From a virus, in IMG/VR virus record IMGVR_UViG_3300046454_000769, positions 1 through 38,021 of that record: 38,021 bases of DNA; one strand, given 5' to 3'. Below the pieces are notes generated by a model. It was not told where the DNA came from, ran no database searches, and was given only the letters and a program-made list of their open reading frames with translations. A program made the position numbers and the translations under genes. Below are positions 15,938-23,836 of this stretch, piece after piece (the first letter of the stretch is position 1; every line of letters starts with the position of its first letter).

Positions 15938-17476
15938 TTAGTGGCTGTGCAGGCGGTTGGCGTTCGGGAACCGCTGGAGGTATTTGTCATTGCCCGCCCG
16001 ATCCATCGCGAGCGGTCGTGATGGCTGCTCGCCCGGCTTCGGGATGCGCGACAGCAGCGCCTTGTAGGCGCTGGGATGGATGTCGGTGACATCCTCGCCG
16101 GCCTGCTCCAGCGCGAACCTGTAGACCTCCTGCGCGCTGTCCATCGCGCCGAGGATGTCGCCCACCCAGGGGCGCACGAACCGCTTCGCCTCGTCGCGCT
16201 GATTGAGGCGGTCGGTGGTCTCCTTGACCGCTTTCGCAATGGCCGCGTCCATCGCGACCCGGGTGACAGGCTTGTTGTCCATCGCGGGGGTGTCCTTGTT
16301 TGCAAGACCGGGAAGCTTCTCGGCGACGTCTTCCTGATCGGTGGCGCAGTCCTCGTTGTCCGCGCCGCCGCCATTGTCGGGCTTGGCGGCGGGCTTGGCG
16401 GGCGGCGCGTTGGCATCGGGCGGCGCGGGCGGCTTCACTTGTTTCAACGCATGCAGGATGATCGCGAGGTCATTGTCATCGATCTGGCCCTGCAACAGCT
16501 GTTGCACTTTCGCCGCGAGGTCGTTGTCGCCGCCCGCCGCCGGATTGGCCGCCGGATCGTTGACCGGCGCCACGCCGCTGCCTTCGGCGGCAGCGCCACC
16601 CATGGCGAGGTTGCCGCCACCGGCATCTGGCGCACCACCGGCACCGGCCATCAGGTTGTCGGGCGGGGCGCCGGCGCCGGCGCCGTCGAGATGCTCGTGG
16701 ATATGCACCTCGGCGTCCTTGGCCAGCACCGGCTGCAGCGCGCGCTTCAGCGCCGCCTCGATCTGCACGCGCTTGTCCTGCCACGCCTTTTCGCTGGTGG
16801 CCGGAGAGAAGATCCTGACGAGGTCAGGCATCTTCTGATCCTTCGCCAGGAACGGCGCGACATAGGCTGCCGTTGAGCCTGCCATCCAGGCCGCGCGCGG
16901 CGATAGCGTCATAGCGGTCTCCTTGGGTTTGCTGTCCATCACCACGACATCGGAACCGGCGCGACCGGCCTCGACCAAAGCGATATGGTTGGCGCGGATG
17001 TTGGTCATCACGCCGTCGTATCGCTGGCTCATGTAGACGCCCGGCTGCATCACCGGGTCGTAGCGATAGCCGGAACTGAGTTCCTTCATCTCGCCGGACT
17101 CGATCATGGCGATGGCTTGGTCTGACCAGAAGACCAGCGAATTATCGATGTAGGGCGGGTTCCAGCGCGCGTCGGTGCCGGTCGAGCCGACGACGCGACC
17201 ACGCTGGTCGTCCGCCGCCGTAACCGGAATATGCTGGTCGAGGATCTGGATGTTGTTGAACGTCGGCACCGCGCGCTGCAATTCGCCGGGATGCCGCAGC
17301 AGGTTGTAGAGACGGTAGGGGTCCAGCCCGAGCTGCTCAAAGCCGGGGATCTCGTTGCCACGGTATTGGTTGACGCAGGCCTTGGTCAGATGACTGACCG
17401 CGACGTGCAGCCTGCCGTCCTGGTCGTAACTGCGCATCGAGCGATCGAGCGCCAGCATGACATTGTCGAACGGCAT
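15938..17476 (-). CDS. DUF2213-like prohead protease with scaffold region
   Basis: A 512-residue protein. The first ~185 residues fit DUF2213: DGRLHVAVSHLTKACVNQYRGNEIPGFEQLGLDPYRLYNLLRHPGEL, ILDQHIPVTA, GSTGTDARW, MKELSSGYRYDPVMQPG and NHIALVEAGRAGSDVVVMDS. His82 and Ser134/Ser135 (ELSSGY) are at places that match the catalytic pair of HK97-type prohead proteases, so protease activity is likely but inferred. The remainder is Ala/Gly/Asp/Pro-rich and helical, as in a scaffold that is cleaved and removed. The order protease/scaffold, cement, capsid is the usual head-module order. Confidence 0.8.
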   Translation of the reverse strand: MPFDNVMLALDRSMRSYDQDGRLHVAVSHLTKACVNQYRGNEIPGFEQLGLDPYRLYNLLRHPGELQRAVPTFNNIQILDQHIPVTAADDQRGRVVGSTGTDARWNPPYIDNSLVFWSDQAIAMIESGEMKELSSGYRYDPVMQPGVYMSQRYDGVMTNIRANHIALVEAGRAGSDVVVMDSKPKETAMTLSPRAAWMAGSTAAYVAPFLAKDQKMPDLVRIFSPATSEKAWQDKRVQIEAALKRALQPVLAKDAEVHIHEHLDGAGAGAPPDNLMAGAGGAPDAGGGNLAMGGAAAEGSGVAPVNDPAANPAAGGDNDLAAKVQQLLQGQIDDNDLAIILHALKQVKPPAPPDANAPPAKPAAKPDNGGGADNEDCATDQEDVAEKLPGLANKDTPAMDNKPVTRVAMDAAIAKAVKETTDRLNQRDEAKRFVRPWVGDILGAMDSAQEVYRFALEQAGEDVTDIHPSAYKALLSRIPKPGEQPSRPLAMDRAGNDKYLQRFPNANRLHSH

Positions 17477-17477
17477 G

Positions 17478-17549
17478 CTAGGACGCTCCCGCCGCCATGA
17501 TGACCAGCAGCGTCGCGATCACGATGATCAGCGGCGCCCAGGTCTGCAT
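17478..17549 (-). CDS. Tiny membrane peptide, 23 residues
   Basis: This frame starts with ATG at 17549, sharing one base with the stop of the upstream gene (TGATG), and stops one base before the DUF2213 start. The product MQTWAPLIIVIATLLVIMAAG plus AS is almost entirely one transmembrane helix. The exact fit between two genes with start-stop overlap argues that it is translated. I cannot assign a function; it could be a membrane anchor or a leader that couples translation to the next gene. Confidence 0.5.
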   Translation of the reverse strand: MQTWAPLIIVIATLLVIMAAGAS

Positions 17550-17944
17550 CAGCCGAGCACCGGTGCGACGACCATGGTCAGATCGCGGATGTAGAGCCGG
17601 TCGAGCGCGGTCTTGTTCACCGTCAGCGTCACCCAGTAGGGCACGCCCGCCGATCCTGGCGGCGCGTGAAATCCCACGGTGATCACCATGCCGCTCGGGT
17701 CGATCGAGTTAGGCCAGTCCGATCCGGCGACGTGTAGGTCGTCCTCGCTGAGCGCTTCGCCGTCGGCGCGGTTCACGCCGATGGTGACGGTGGCAATGTC
17801 GGTGACCTTGTCGCCCACGCTGCCGAGGTCGGAGGAGACGTCGATATAGCGCCCATCGATCTCGCCCGCGCGCAGCGGCGGGATTGGCACCGGCGCGTAG
17901 TTGGGCGTGCTGCAGCAGGCTGCCGGTGCATATGAATAGGTCAT
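17549..17944 (-). CDS. Phage fibre-tail adaptor-like structural protein
   Basis: A 131-residue protein whose ATG overlaps the fibre stop by 4 bases (ATGA). It contains PPLRAGEIDGRYIDVSSDLGSVGDKVTDIATVTIGVNRADG, a core typical of phage Ig-like or fibre-adaptor proteins, and ends with VPYWVTLTVNKTALDRLYIRDLTMVV. The N-terminal YAPAACCSTPNYAPV has two adjacent cysteines. Direct coupling to the repeat fibre gene suggests it partners that fibre. The family call is moderate. Confidence 0.6.
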   Translation of the reverse strand: MTYSYAPAACCSTPNYAPVPIPPLRAGEIDGRYIDVSSDLGSVGDKVTDIATVTIGVNRADGEALSEDDLHVAGSDWPNSIDPSGMVITVGFHAPPGSAGVPYWVTLTVNKTALDRLYIRDLTMVVAPVLG

Positions 17945-20565
17945 GCGGCCACGCTCCGCTTGGTGGCAGGTAGATGCACGCCATACAGAGCCACGCGGTC
18001 ACGCGGTATGAACGGATCAGGCGCGATCCCTCCCTGGCCGGCGATGCGCGCCACGGCGTGGTGGATGAACTGCTGATCGCCGTCCGCTATGACACCACCC
18101 TGGCCGGCCAGCCGCGTGCGCGCGTGCAGCTCGCTATGGGCCTGCAGCCGCACCCGACCGGCCCCGGCGATCCTGGCCGCCGCCGGCAGCGCGACGCCCG
18201 GATGCGCCCTGAGCGCCGCCCGACCATTGATCCTGGCGCCGCCGGAGGTCACCCATCTGCCGGATGGCCGCACGCCGCCGGCACCAACGATGCGCGCCGC
18301 GACATGCCACGGCGCCTTGATAGCGACCCCTTGCACGTGACCGGCCCCGGCGATCCAGGCCCGCACGCGCGCCAGGAGGCGGCTGGACGCCCGTATGCCG
18401 CCGGCCCCTGCGATGACAGCGTGGGCTTGGCGCGCGGCCCCAGGCGCGGCGCGTAGCCCGCCGGTGCCATGAATTATCGCACTCGCTACCCAGGTCGTGC
18501 GCTTCTGGCCGGCAGCGCGCACCGCGCCCGCGCCGTGAATGGCGGCAGATCCCGCCCAGTGTATGCGCGGTTGGCCGGAGGCACGCACCGCACCGGTGCC
18601 GTGGATGGCGGCAGACGCTGCCCAGGTCGTGCGTTTCTGGCCGGAGGCACGCAACCCGCCGGTGCCGTGGATGGCGGCAGATCCCGCCCAGTGTATGCGT
18701 GGTTGGCCGGAGGCGCGCACCCCGCCGGTGCCGTGGATGGCCGCCGCCGTGTGCAGCACCGCCCTGCCGATCGCGCGGACCGCACCGGTGCCGTGCAGCG
18801 CCGCCGTCACCTGTTTCGGCACGCCCCGCACCAGGGCGATCGCGCGGACCGCGCCCGTGCCGCCGAGCAGCGCGGCAGCGTGCTGGGCAAACTTGACGAT
18901 GGCGGTTGGCCGCACCGCGCCGGTCCCGGCGATATGGGCCGCCGCTGCCAGCTCCCGCGTGGTGGTGGCGCGTGCCGTGCCGGCCCCGGCGATCCGCGCT
19001 GCCGCCGGCTGGGTCACCTTGTTCGGCGCGTTGGAGGCGCGCAGCCCGCCGGCCCCAGCGATCACCGCCGTCGCGTGGTAGGCGCCCCGGAAGATGCCGT
19101 CCGCCCGCACCGCGCCGGTGCCATGGATGGTGGCGGTGAGGTGATAGGTCTGGTGGACCTGCGTGGCGGCGGCACGCAGCCCGCCGGCGCCGTGGATGAT
19201 CGCCGCCGCGCCGCGCGCGATCGTCGGATTGGCGGTCAGCCGACCGACCCCGGCGACGGCGCCGCCGGTGTGGTGGAACGAGTCGATGTCGGCTTCGACA
19301 TAGCCGCCGGCATCGATCTGTGCCCGCGCCCAGGCCAGCGGCGTGATCGTGGCGCGCAGTGCGCCGACCCCGACGATGCGCGCCTGGGTCCGCGCCAGCA
19401 CCCAGGCCGAGACGGCGAAGCCACCCCGGCCACCGAGCACCGCGACCGGCTGATAGGTACGCGCACGCACCCCACCGGTGCCGGCGATGCGGGCCGCCGC
19501 GCTCTTGAGCGAGGCACCCGCCGAGGCGCGCAGCCCACCCGTGCCGGCGATCGCGGCCCGCGCCGCGCGCAGCACCCGCGTGTCCGCCACGCGGCCACCG
19601 AGGCCGGCGAACTTGGCGCTGGCCGGTCGCAGCGCCACCGCCGCCGCGTAGACGCTGCCGAGGCCGCCGAGCCGCGTGTTGGAAACCGGCACCCGCCCCG
19701 AGGCGTTCGCCGTGGCCGAACCGGTGCCCGGGATCAGCGCCGAGGCCGGCAGACGCACGTTGAGCAGCGGGGTGATCTTGCCTTCGCCGGCGATCAGCGT
19801 CCCGCCATAGGCCTGCCCTGGCACGGCAGCGGTGGCGCGCAGCGAGGTCGCGCCATCGATCTCGGCCTGCGCCAGCACTTGGCCGCGCGTTGCGGCGCGC
19901 ACGCCGCCGGTGCCGTTTATCTGCGCCGCCACCGGCACCAGCGCGCTGCCACCCGCCAGCAAAGGACGCGTGGTGATCTGCGGCGATCCCAGCGGGGGCA
20001 GGATCAGCGGCGTGCGGAACAGGCCGCGCTCCAACTGAAAGCCACCCAGCCGCAAGGTGATGTTGACGTCACCGGCCCGGACAAACACCGAGAAGTAACA
20101 AAGCCCAATGCTGGTGCCACCGGCGCCGACGGTGCCCGAGCCGCTGTAGAGCACCAGCGGATGGCCGGGCGGCGCGACGTTGAGTGTGATGTTCCCGGTG
20201 GTAATGGTGACGTTATAGGCGATTTGCCCGATATTAGTTAGATCACCATCGGGCATGCCAATATAGGCTGTGGCGGTAAAAGTATCGCCATGGGCTACGA
20301 TATTATAGCTGCTCGGCTCGACGTAGATAAACAGGTTTCCGTCACTGAAGATCGTGCCGAAATACTGGATGTCGACGTAGGCTATGCCGCTCGCCGCGTC
20401 GGTGCCGACGCCGACCACCTGTTGCGAGAGGCCCGGCAGCAGCGGACTGGACCAGAAGGTCGGCATACTGCCGCCGACCACCGCGCCGTCACCCCGGGGA
20501 TTGCGTATCCAGTTGGTCTTGCCCCCGCGTCCTGAGATCAGGGCTTGGGCGTCGACGGTCGCCAT
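17941..20565 (-). CDS. Repeat-rich virion fibre protein (~30 units of ~21 residues)
   Basis: An 874-residue protein. The first ~200 residues look like a beta-sandwich domain of the kind that decorates phage structural proteins (WSSPLLPGLSQQVVGVGT, YVDIQYFG, GLCYFSVFVRAGDVNITLRLGGFQLERG). From about residue 215 to 860 the chain consists of about 30 tandem units of ~21-22 residues with consensus A-x-I-x-G-x-G-x-(V/L)-R-A, which probably form an extended beta-structure such as a solenoid. Units near 18475-18738 are nearly identical at DNA level, showing recent duplication. It ends IPRDRVALYGVHLPATKRSVAA. The product is probably a fibre or a head or tail decoration; the receptor or partner is unknown. 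Confidence 0.7.
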   Translation of the reverse strand: MATVDAQALISGRGGKTNWIRNPRGDGAVVGGSMPTFWSSPLLPGLSQQVVGVGTDAASGIAYVDIQYFGTIFSDGNLFIYVEPSSYNIVAHGDTFTATAYIGMPDGDLTNIGQIAYNVTITTGNITLNVAPPGHPLVLYSGSGTVGAGGTSIGLCYFSVFVRAGDVNITLRLGGFQLERGLFRTPLILPPLGSPQITTRPLLAGGSALVPVAAQINGTGGVRAATRGQVLAQAEIDGATSLRATAAVPGQAYGGTLIAGEGKITPLLNVRLPASALIPGTGSATANASGRVPVSNTRLGGLGSVYAAAVALRPASAKFAGLGGRVADTRVLRAARAAIAGTGGLRASAGASLKSAAARIAGTGGVRARTYQPVAVLGGRGGFAVSAWVLARTQARIVGVGALRATITPLAWARAQIDAGGYVEADIDSFHHTGGAVAGVGRLTANPTIARGAAAIIHGAGGLRAAATQVHQTYHLTATIHGTGAVRADGIFRGAYHATAVIAGAGGLRASNAPNKVTQPAAARIAGAGTARATTTRELAAAAHIAGTGAVRPTAIVKFAQHAAALLGGTGAVRAIALVRGVPKQVTAALHGTGAVRAIGRAVLHTAAAIHGTGGVRASGQPRIHWAGSAAIHGTGGLRASGQKRTTWAASAAIHGTGAVRASGQPRIHWAGSAAIHGAGAVRAAGQKRTTWVASAIIHGTGGLRAAPGAARQAHAVIAGAGGIRASSRLLARVRAWIAGAGHVQGVAIKAPWHVAARIVGAGGVRPSGRWVTSGGARINGRAALRAHPGVALPAAARIAGAGRVRLQAHSELHARTRLAGQGGVIADGDQQFIHHAVARIAGQGGIAPDPFIPRDRVALYGVHLPATKRSVAA
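18475..18738 (-). repeat. Four near-identical 66-bp tandem units in the fibre gene
   Basis: Units begin at about 18475, 18541, 18607 and 18673. They encode 22-residue repeats of two alternating kinds, one with SGQPRIHWAGSAAIHGTG and one with SGQKRTTWAASAAIHGTG. The first and third, and the second and fourth, match best, so the recent event was a 132-bp duplication. The surrounding units keep only the protein pattern. Confidence 0.85.
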
Positions 20566-20586
20566 GTCTCAGCGACCGGGTGGTGG

Positions 20587-20982
20587 CTAGGCCAAGGTGA
20601 TGATCAGCGCGCCGGGCGAAAATACGAGGCTGTCGCCGGCGTTCAGCGCGCGCGCCGTGGTCAGCGTGCCATACCAAAGCATATTGCCACCCGCCGGCGC
20701 GGCGGTGTCCCAGACCTGTAGCCCACTGATCGTCGCCGAGGAAAGGATCGGCCCGAAGGTCATGGCGTTGGTGTTGCTGGCGCTGCCGGCGGGCGAAGCG
20801 GCGGCGGCCATCTGCAGCGTCTGACGCGTCATGCCGGAGCCGGTGGCGATCTCAGATCCCGACACCGACGACGGGATGCCCAGCGACAGGCCGATGCTCC
20901 ACGCCACCGGGCGCGTCGCCGGCTGGGCATTGAGGGAGAAGTCCAGCATGCTCTTCTGTAGATACGCTCCGATTCCGGCCAT
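20587..20982 (-). CDS. Conserved phage virion protein, possible fibre or decoration subunit
   Basis: A 131-residue protein with a strong ribosome site (TTTGGAGGAGCAAAGAG before ATG at 20982). MAGIGAYLQKSMLDFSL, TRPVAWSIGLSLGIPSSVSGSEIATGSG, TRQTLQMAAAASPAGSASNTNAMTFGP and ISGLQVWDTAAPAGGNMLWYGTLTTAR form a pattern common in many phages, generally annotated as a tail fibre or minor virion protein. Its first 44 codons overlap the out-of-frame end of the glycosyltransferase gene. Confidence 0.7.
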   Translation of the reverse strand: MAGIGAYLQKSMLDFSLNAQPATRPVAWSIGLSLGIPSSVSGSEIATGSGMTRQTLQMAAAASPAGSASNTNAMTFGPILSSATISGLQVWDTAAPAGGNMLWYGTLTTARALNAGDSLVFSPGALIITLA

Positions 20983-22015
20983 CTCTTTGCTCCTCCAAAG
21001 CGGCCTTGGCCGCGATTAACACGTCCTCATGGCCGATATCGGCGATGCACGCGGCGGCTTCCGCGTTCTCGGCTTTCCTGCATGTTTCGATCGTGTCATG
21101 AAGCTGATGACACGGCCAGCAATCGACGTGCTTCGGATCAGCGCGCAAGGTCGTCGTGTTGCGCCAGTGCTTGGTGATGTTCTCCGGCGAGGCGTGGCTC
21201 AGCAGCATGATCTTCGGCAGCGCTTCCATCGCCACGCCCCAGGCCAGCCCGGTGTCGGGGGTGATCACCAGATCGCAGTGCTGCAAGGTCGCGAGCGATC
21301 GGCGGATCGGCCAGGACGGATGCTCCGGATCGGTCGACAGCGCCGCGTGCATGCCGTCGGGGCCGCCGTTGAACTCAAGGCAGAAGTCCTGCACCCGCTT
21401 GGCGATCTTGGCCTCGCTGTCGCCGCCGAACATCACCACCGCGACGCGCAGCTCGCGCACCAGTTTGGCGACCAGCAGCGGCAGATACGGCCACATCTTG
21501 TCGAGGCGCGAGCCGGCCAGGACGATGCCAACGACGTGGCGATAGCCGCCGGCGCCCCGCACATGCGCCAGGGTCTTCGCCGCGCGATCCTGTTCCTCGT
21601 CGGTCGGGTAGAAGCGCGGGTTGAACTCGTGGCGCACGCCGACGATGTCGTGGACGAACTCCAGATAGTTCACGCCGCAATACTTGCGCCGCCATGCCGC
21701 CGGCCAATTGAACTGCGTCTGTCCCGGCAGCAGCGCCAGCATACCTTCGCAAGAATGCGATAAATTAAACCACTTGTCGTATTCGCGGCCCCGGTGGGCG
21801 AACCACGCCTGCCAGTGATTGCCGTCCGCCGGCAGATCGCCCGGCGCGCGCACGGTCAGCTTGGAAATGTAAGGGTTGCCCTCAAAAATCACATGCTGTG
21901 GCCGCTGCGCCATCACCTCGACGTGGTGGGTCTCGGCCAGCAGCGGCAGCACGGAAGACGCGATCAGGTTATCGCCGATGCCTCCCAGCCGAGCCAGCAG
22001 GCACCAGGGCTTCAC
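20852..22015 (-). CDS. Glycosyltransferase family 9-like (heptosyltransferase-like)
   Basis: A 387-residue protein starting with GTG at 22015, overlapping the upstream stop by 4 bases (GTGA). LLARLGGIGDNLIASSVLPLLAE is the N-terminal nucleotide-binding loop of GT9 enzymes. IVLAGSRLDKMWPY, VAVVMFGGDSEAKIA and CDLVITPDTGLAWGVAMEALPKIMLLSHASPENI match the donor-binding C-terminal domain. GT9 enzymes add heptose or other ADP-sugars to LPS cores; a phage copy may modify host surface sugar or a virion protein. The last ~44 residues are the out-of-frame reading of the next gene, so the true core ends near LEEQRDG. Either the ancestral stop has been lost or this is a tolerated overlap. Confidence 0.75.
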   Translation of the reverse strand: MKPWCLLARLGGIGDNLIASSVLPLLAETHHVEVMAQRPQHVIFEGNPYISKLTVRAPGDLPADGNHWQAWFAHRGREYDKWFNLSHSCEGMLALLPGQTQFNWPAAWRRKYCGVNYLEFVHDIVGVRHEFNPRFYPTDEEQDRAAKTLAHVRGAGGYRHVVGIVLAGSRLDKMWPYLPLLVAKLVRELRVAVVMFGGDSEAKIAKRVQDFCLEFNGGPDGMHAALSTDPEHPSWPIRRSLATLQHCDLVITPDTGLAWGVAMEALPKIMLLSHASPENITKHWRNTTTLRADPKHVDCWPCHQLHDTIETCRKAENAEAAACIADIGHEDVLIAAKAALEEQRDGRNRSVSTEEHAGLLPQCPAGDAPGGVEHRPVAGHPVVGVGI

Positions 22016-22200
22016 TCCGGCTTATGCACGACGTGACGGATCTTTCCGGTGGGCAGCTCGACGGAAAATGGTGGTGGCCCGAGACCGGCCAGCAGCATGG
22101 GGGTCTTGGGTAAGAGATGCCACACCCCATCATCGGTAATATGCCCCCACGGTAATCCGTCGTCAAAGTCCTCAAAGCCGACCTTCGCATCGCTCGCCAT
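22012..22200 (-). CDS. Small hypothetical protein, 62 residues
   Basis: I chose ATG at 22200 (MASDAKVGFEDFDDGLPWGH) because GAGGAG lies six to eight bases upstream; an upstream start in the same frame has no such site. The product contains DDGVWHLLPKTPMLLAGLGPPPFSVELPTGKIRHVVHKPE. No family recognised. It is coupled to the glycosyltransferase by a 4-base overlap and follows the GAF-like membrane protein by 11 bases, so all three are probably co-expressed. Confidence 0.6.
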   Translation of the reverse strand: MASDAKVGFEDFDDGLPWGHITDDGVWHLLPKTPMLLAGLGPPPFSVELPTGKIRHVVHKPE

Positions 22201-22211
22201 CACGCGCCTCC

Positions 22212-22823
22212 TCAATGGGTTGCCAATTTGCGCGCGACCTCGCGCGCGGTGCCAACCGCGACGTTCTCATTGGACACATCGGTCGGCTGTTCCCACGCCA
22301 GATATATCACGCCCAGGAACGATTCGGGGTTCGGCGGGATCGGTATGCCGCACCCGCGCCGCATGCCACGTTCCGCCAATCGGCGCGCGACGGGGGTTCC
22401 CTCCGGCGTCAGGTCGACGCATACCGGACGTCCGTCGAGCACCTCCACCAGCTTTCTCACGTCCGAGGTGTGGTCGATGATCGGCAGGCGCCTGGGCGAT
22501 GGAATGACGGGCCGCTCGCCGTTGTGGCGGCGGGCGCCGAGAAACCATTGTGAGTTGGAAGACAAATCGACCTGCCAGATCTGCACAAGGTCCGCATTGG
22601 TCTCTATTGCCAGTTTCTCCAGCGCCTCCGGCACATCGCTCACGCGCAGTTCCGGCGATGTGGGCGTGAGCCACGCTTCGAATAGTTCGTCGCGTTTGTC
22701 GTAGATCAGCGCGCCGATGCCGGCCAGCACAAGCAGTCCGGCAAGGGCGAACGCTTTCCACGGGCGATCGATGAACCGCAAGACGCGGTCAAGTAACCCG
22801 GCCACTCCCCGGTGATCGCCCAT
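22212..22823 (-). CDS. Membrane protein with GAF-like domain
   Basis: A 203-residue protein. A single transmembrane helix lies at about residues 25-41 (FALAGLLVLAGIGALIY). The cytoplasmic or periplasmic remainder resembles a small-molecule-binding GAF-type fold: ALEKLAIETNADLVQIWQVDLSSNSQWFLGARRHNG, DGRPVCVDLTPEG, AERGMRRGCGIPIP and FLGVIYLAWEQP, with C-terminal VAVGTAREVARKLA. Similar proteins occur in other myoviruses near lysis or membrane genes; the ligand is unknown. The ribosome site is weak. Confidence 0.65.
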   Translation of the reverse strand: MGDHRGVAGLLDRVLRFIDRPWKAFALAGLLVLAGIGALIYDKRDELFEAWLTPTSPELRVSDVPEALEKLAIETNADLVQIWQVDLSSNSQWFLGARRHNGERPVIPSPRRLPIIDHTSDVRKLVEVLDGRPVCVDLTPEGTPVARRLAERGMRRGCGIPIPPNPESFLGVIYLAWEQPTDVSNENVAVGTAREVARKLATH

Positions 22824-22845
22824 CGCCGGGATGCCCGGGACGTAG

Positions 22846-23001
22846 TTACTCGCCAGCCCTCCCGTCGATCACCACCTCGCCCGGGCCGATGACGTGGACG
22901 CGGCCCTGGGCTGCCTCCCGCTTCGGCTCTTCGGGCTGCGGCGTCGGCGCCGGCGTCGGTGCCGGCTGCTCGGGTTTCGGCTGCTCTGGTTGGTCGGACA
23001 T
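22846..23001 (-). CDS. Small Pro/Glu/Gln-rich protein
   Basis: I chose ATG at 23001 (MSDQPEQPKPEQPAPTPAP) because GAGGAG lies about eight bases upstream. The 51-residue product is a disordered Pro/Glu-rich stretch followed by REAAQGRVHVIGPGEVVIDG. No family recognised. It lies between two membrane protein genes. Confidence 0.55.
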   Translation of the reverse strand: MSDQPEQPKPEQPAPTPAPTPQPEEPKREAAQGRVHVIGPGEVVIDGRAGE

Positions 23002-23029
23002 CACGGCTGTCTCCTCAGGTTGCGGCGGA

Positions 23030-23203
23030 TCACCACCATCCCATGCGCGGTCCGCCAAACGCGCCCAGGAGTAGCAGAACGACGATGATCACCAGCACCA
23101 GCATCAGCGGGCTGCCGTAGCCCGGGCCGAAATAGCCGGTGCGGTAACCGTAGCCGCCACCGAACAGCAGGAAGATGACGAGGATGATCAAAATCAAAGT
23201 CAT
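23030..23203 (-). CDS. Small two-helix membrane protein
   Basis: ATG at 23203 follows GGGAGG at good spacing; the open frame further upstream lacks a ribosome site. The 57-residue product has two transmembrane helices (MTLILIILVIFLLFGG and LMLVLVIIVVLLLLGAF) joined by a Gly/Tyr-rich loop (GYGYRTGYFGPGYGSP), and ends GGPRMGWW. The layout resembles DUF3309-like proteins of bacteria, which also have a short Gly/Tyr loop. A holin-type role is possible from size and topology but not shown. Confidence 0.65.
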   Translation of the reverse strand: MTLILIILVIFLLFGGGYGYRTGYFGPGYGSPLMLVLVIIVVLLLLGAFGGPRMGWW

Positions 23204-23295
23204 TGTAGCCTCCCGAAGGTGACGTGCTACAGTCGAGACGCGGCGTCCTTGCCGGGGCGCCGCGCCTCTGACCACCCGATCTGTGGAGAGATCGC

Positions 23296-23835
23296 ATGGC
23301 TGTCCCCAGACGTATCATGCCAACGCGTCGCCGACTGCTGCGGCTGTTCGCCTATGACCCGGCGACGGGTGATCTGATCTGGCGCGAGCGCCCGGCGTCG
23401 GATTTCGTCAGCGCCGGGGAGGCGAAGAGATGGAACGGTCGCTATGCAGGCAAGGTCGCGGGATCACAGGGGGATTTTGGCTGCTTGGTTACGATTGATG
23501 GTGTGAGCTATAAGGCACATCGGATTATCTGGCGTCTGCTCAATCATGGTCTTGTCCCCGACATAATCGATCACCGAGATTTGGACAGGCTAAACAATCG
23601 GCCCGACAATATCCGTCCCGCAACGCATTCTCAGAATGAGGCCAACAGAAAGTTACGTCGCAACAACACATCTGGATACAAGGGTGTTTACAAGCACGGG
23701 AATAAGTTTGGGGTGAAGATCAGATACAATAGATCAGTTCGCTTTCTTGGATACTTCGACACCGCAGAGGCTGCGTCAGAAGTATATCAGACGGAGGCAG
23801 TGCGCTTGCACGGCGAGTTCGCTAGGTATGAGTGA
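23296..23835 (+). CDS. HNH homing endonuclease with AP2-like DNA-binding domain
   Basis: A 179-residue protein. The core YKAHRIIWRLLNHGLVPDIIDHRDLDRLNNRPDNIRPATHSQNEANRK has the HNH signature (AHRIIW, DHxDxxxxNNRxxNxRxxxxxxN). The C-terminal NTSGYKGVYKHGNKFGVKIRYNRSVRFLGYFDTAEAASEVYQTEAVRLHGEF is an AP2-type DNA-binding domain. Free-standing enzymes of this kind spread by cutting phage DNA lacking the gene. It is convergent with MuF, leaving one base between the two stops, and its second half is visibly more AT-rich than its neighbours, in keeping with transfer. A ribosome site (GGAGAG) lies before ATG. Confidence 0.88.
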   Translation: MAVPRRIMPTRRRLLRLFAYDPATGDLIWRERPASDFVSAGEAKRWNGRYAGKVAGSQGDFGCLVTIDGVSYKAHRIIWRLLNHGLVPDIIDHRDLDRLNNRPDNIRPATHSQNEANRKLRRNNTSGYKGVYKHGNKFGVKIRYNRSVRFLGYFDTAEAASEVYQTEAVRLHGEFARYE

Positions 23836-23836
23836 A

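Noticed and set aside
18475-18738. Regular 66-bp units as a possible CRISPR array
   Set aside because: The units are contiguous, in frame with a coding sequence and have no unique spacers.
18469-20241. Long plus-strand open frame opposite the fibre gene
   Set aside because: It mirrors the repeat codons of the fibre gene; the composition (Arg/Gly/Ala-rich, no domain) is that of an antisense shadow in GC-rich DNA.
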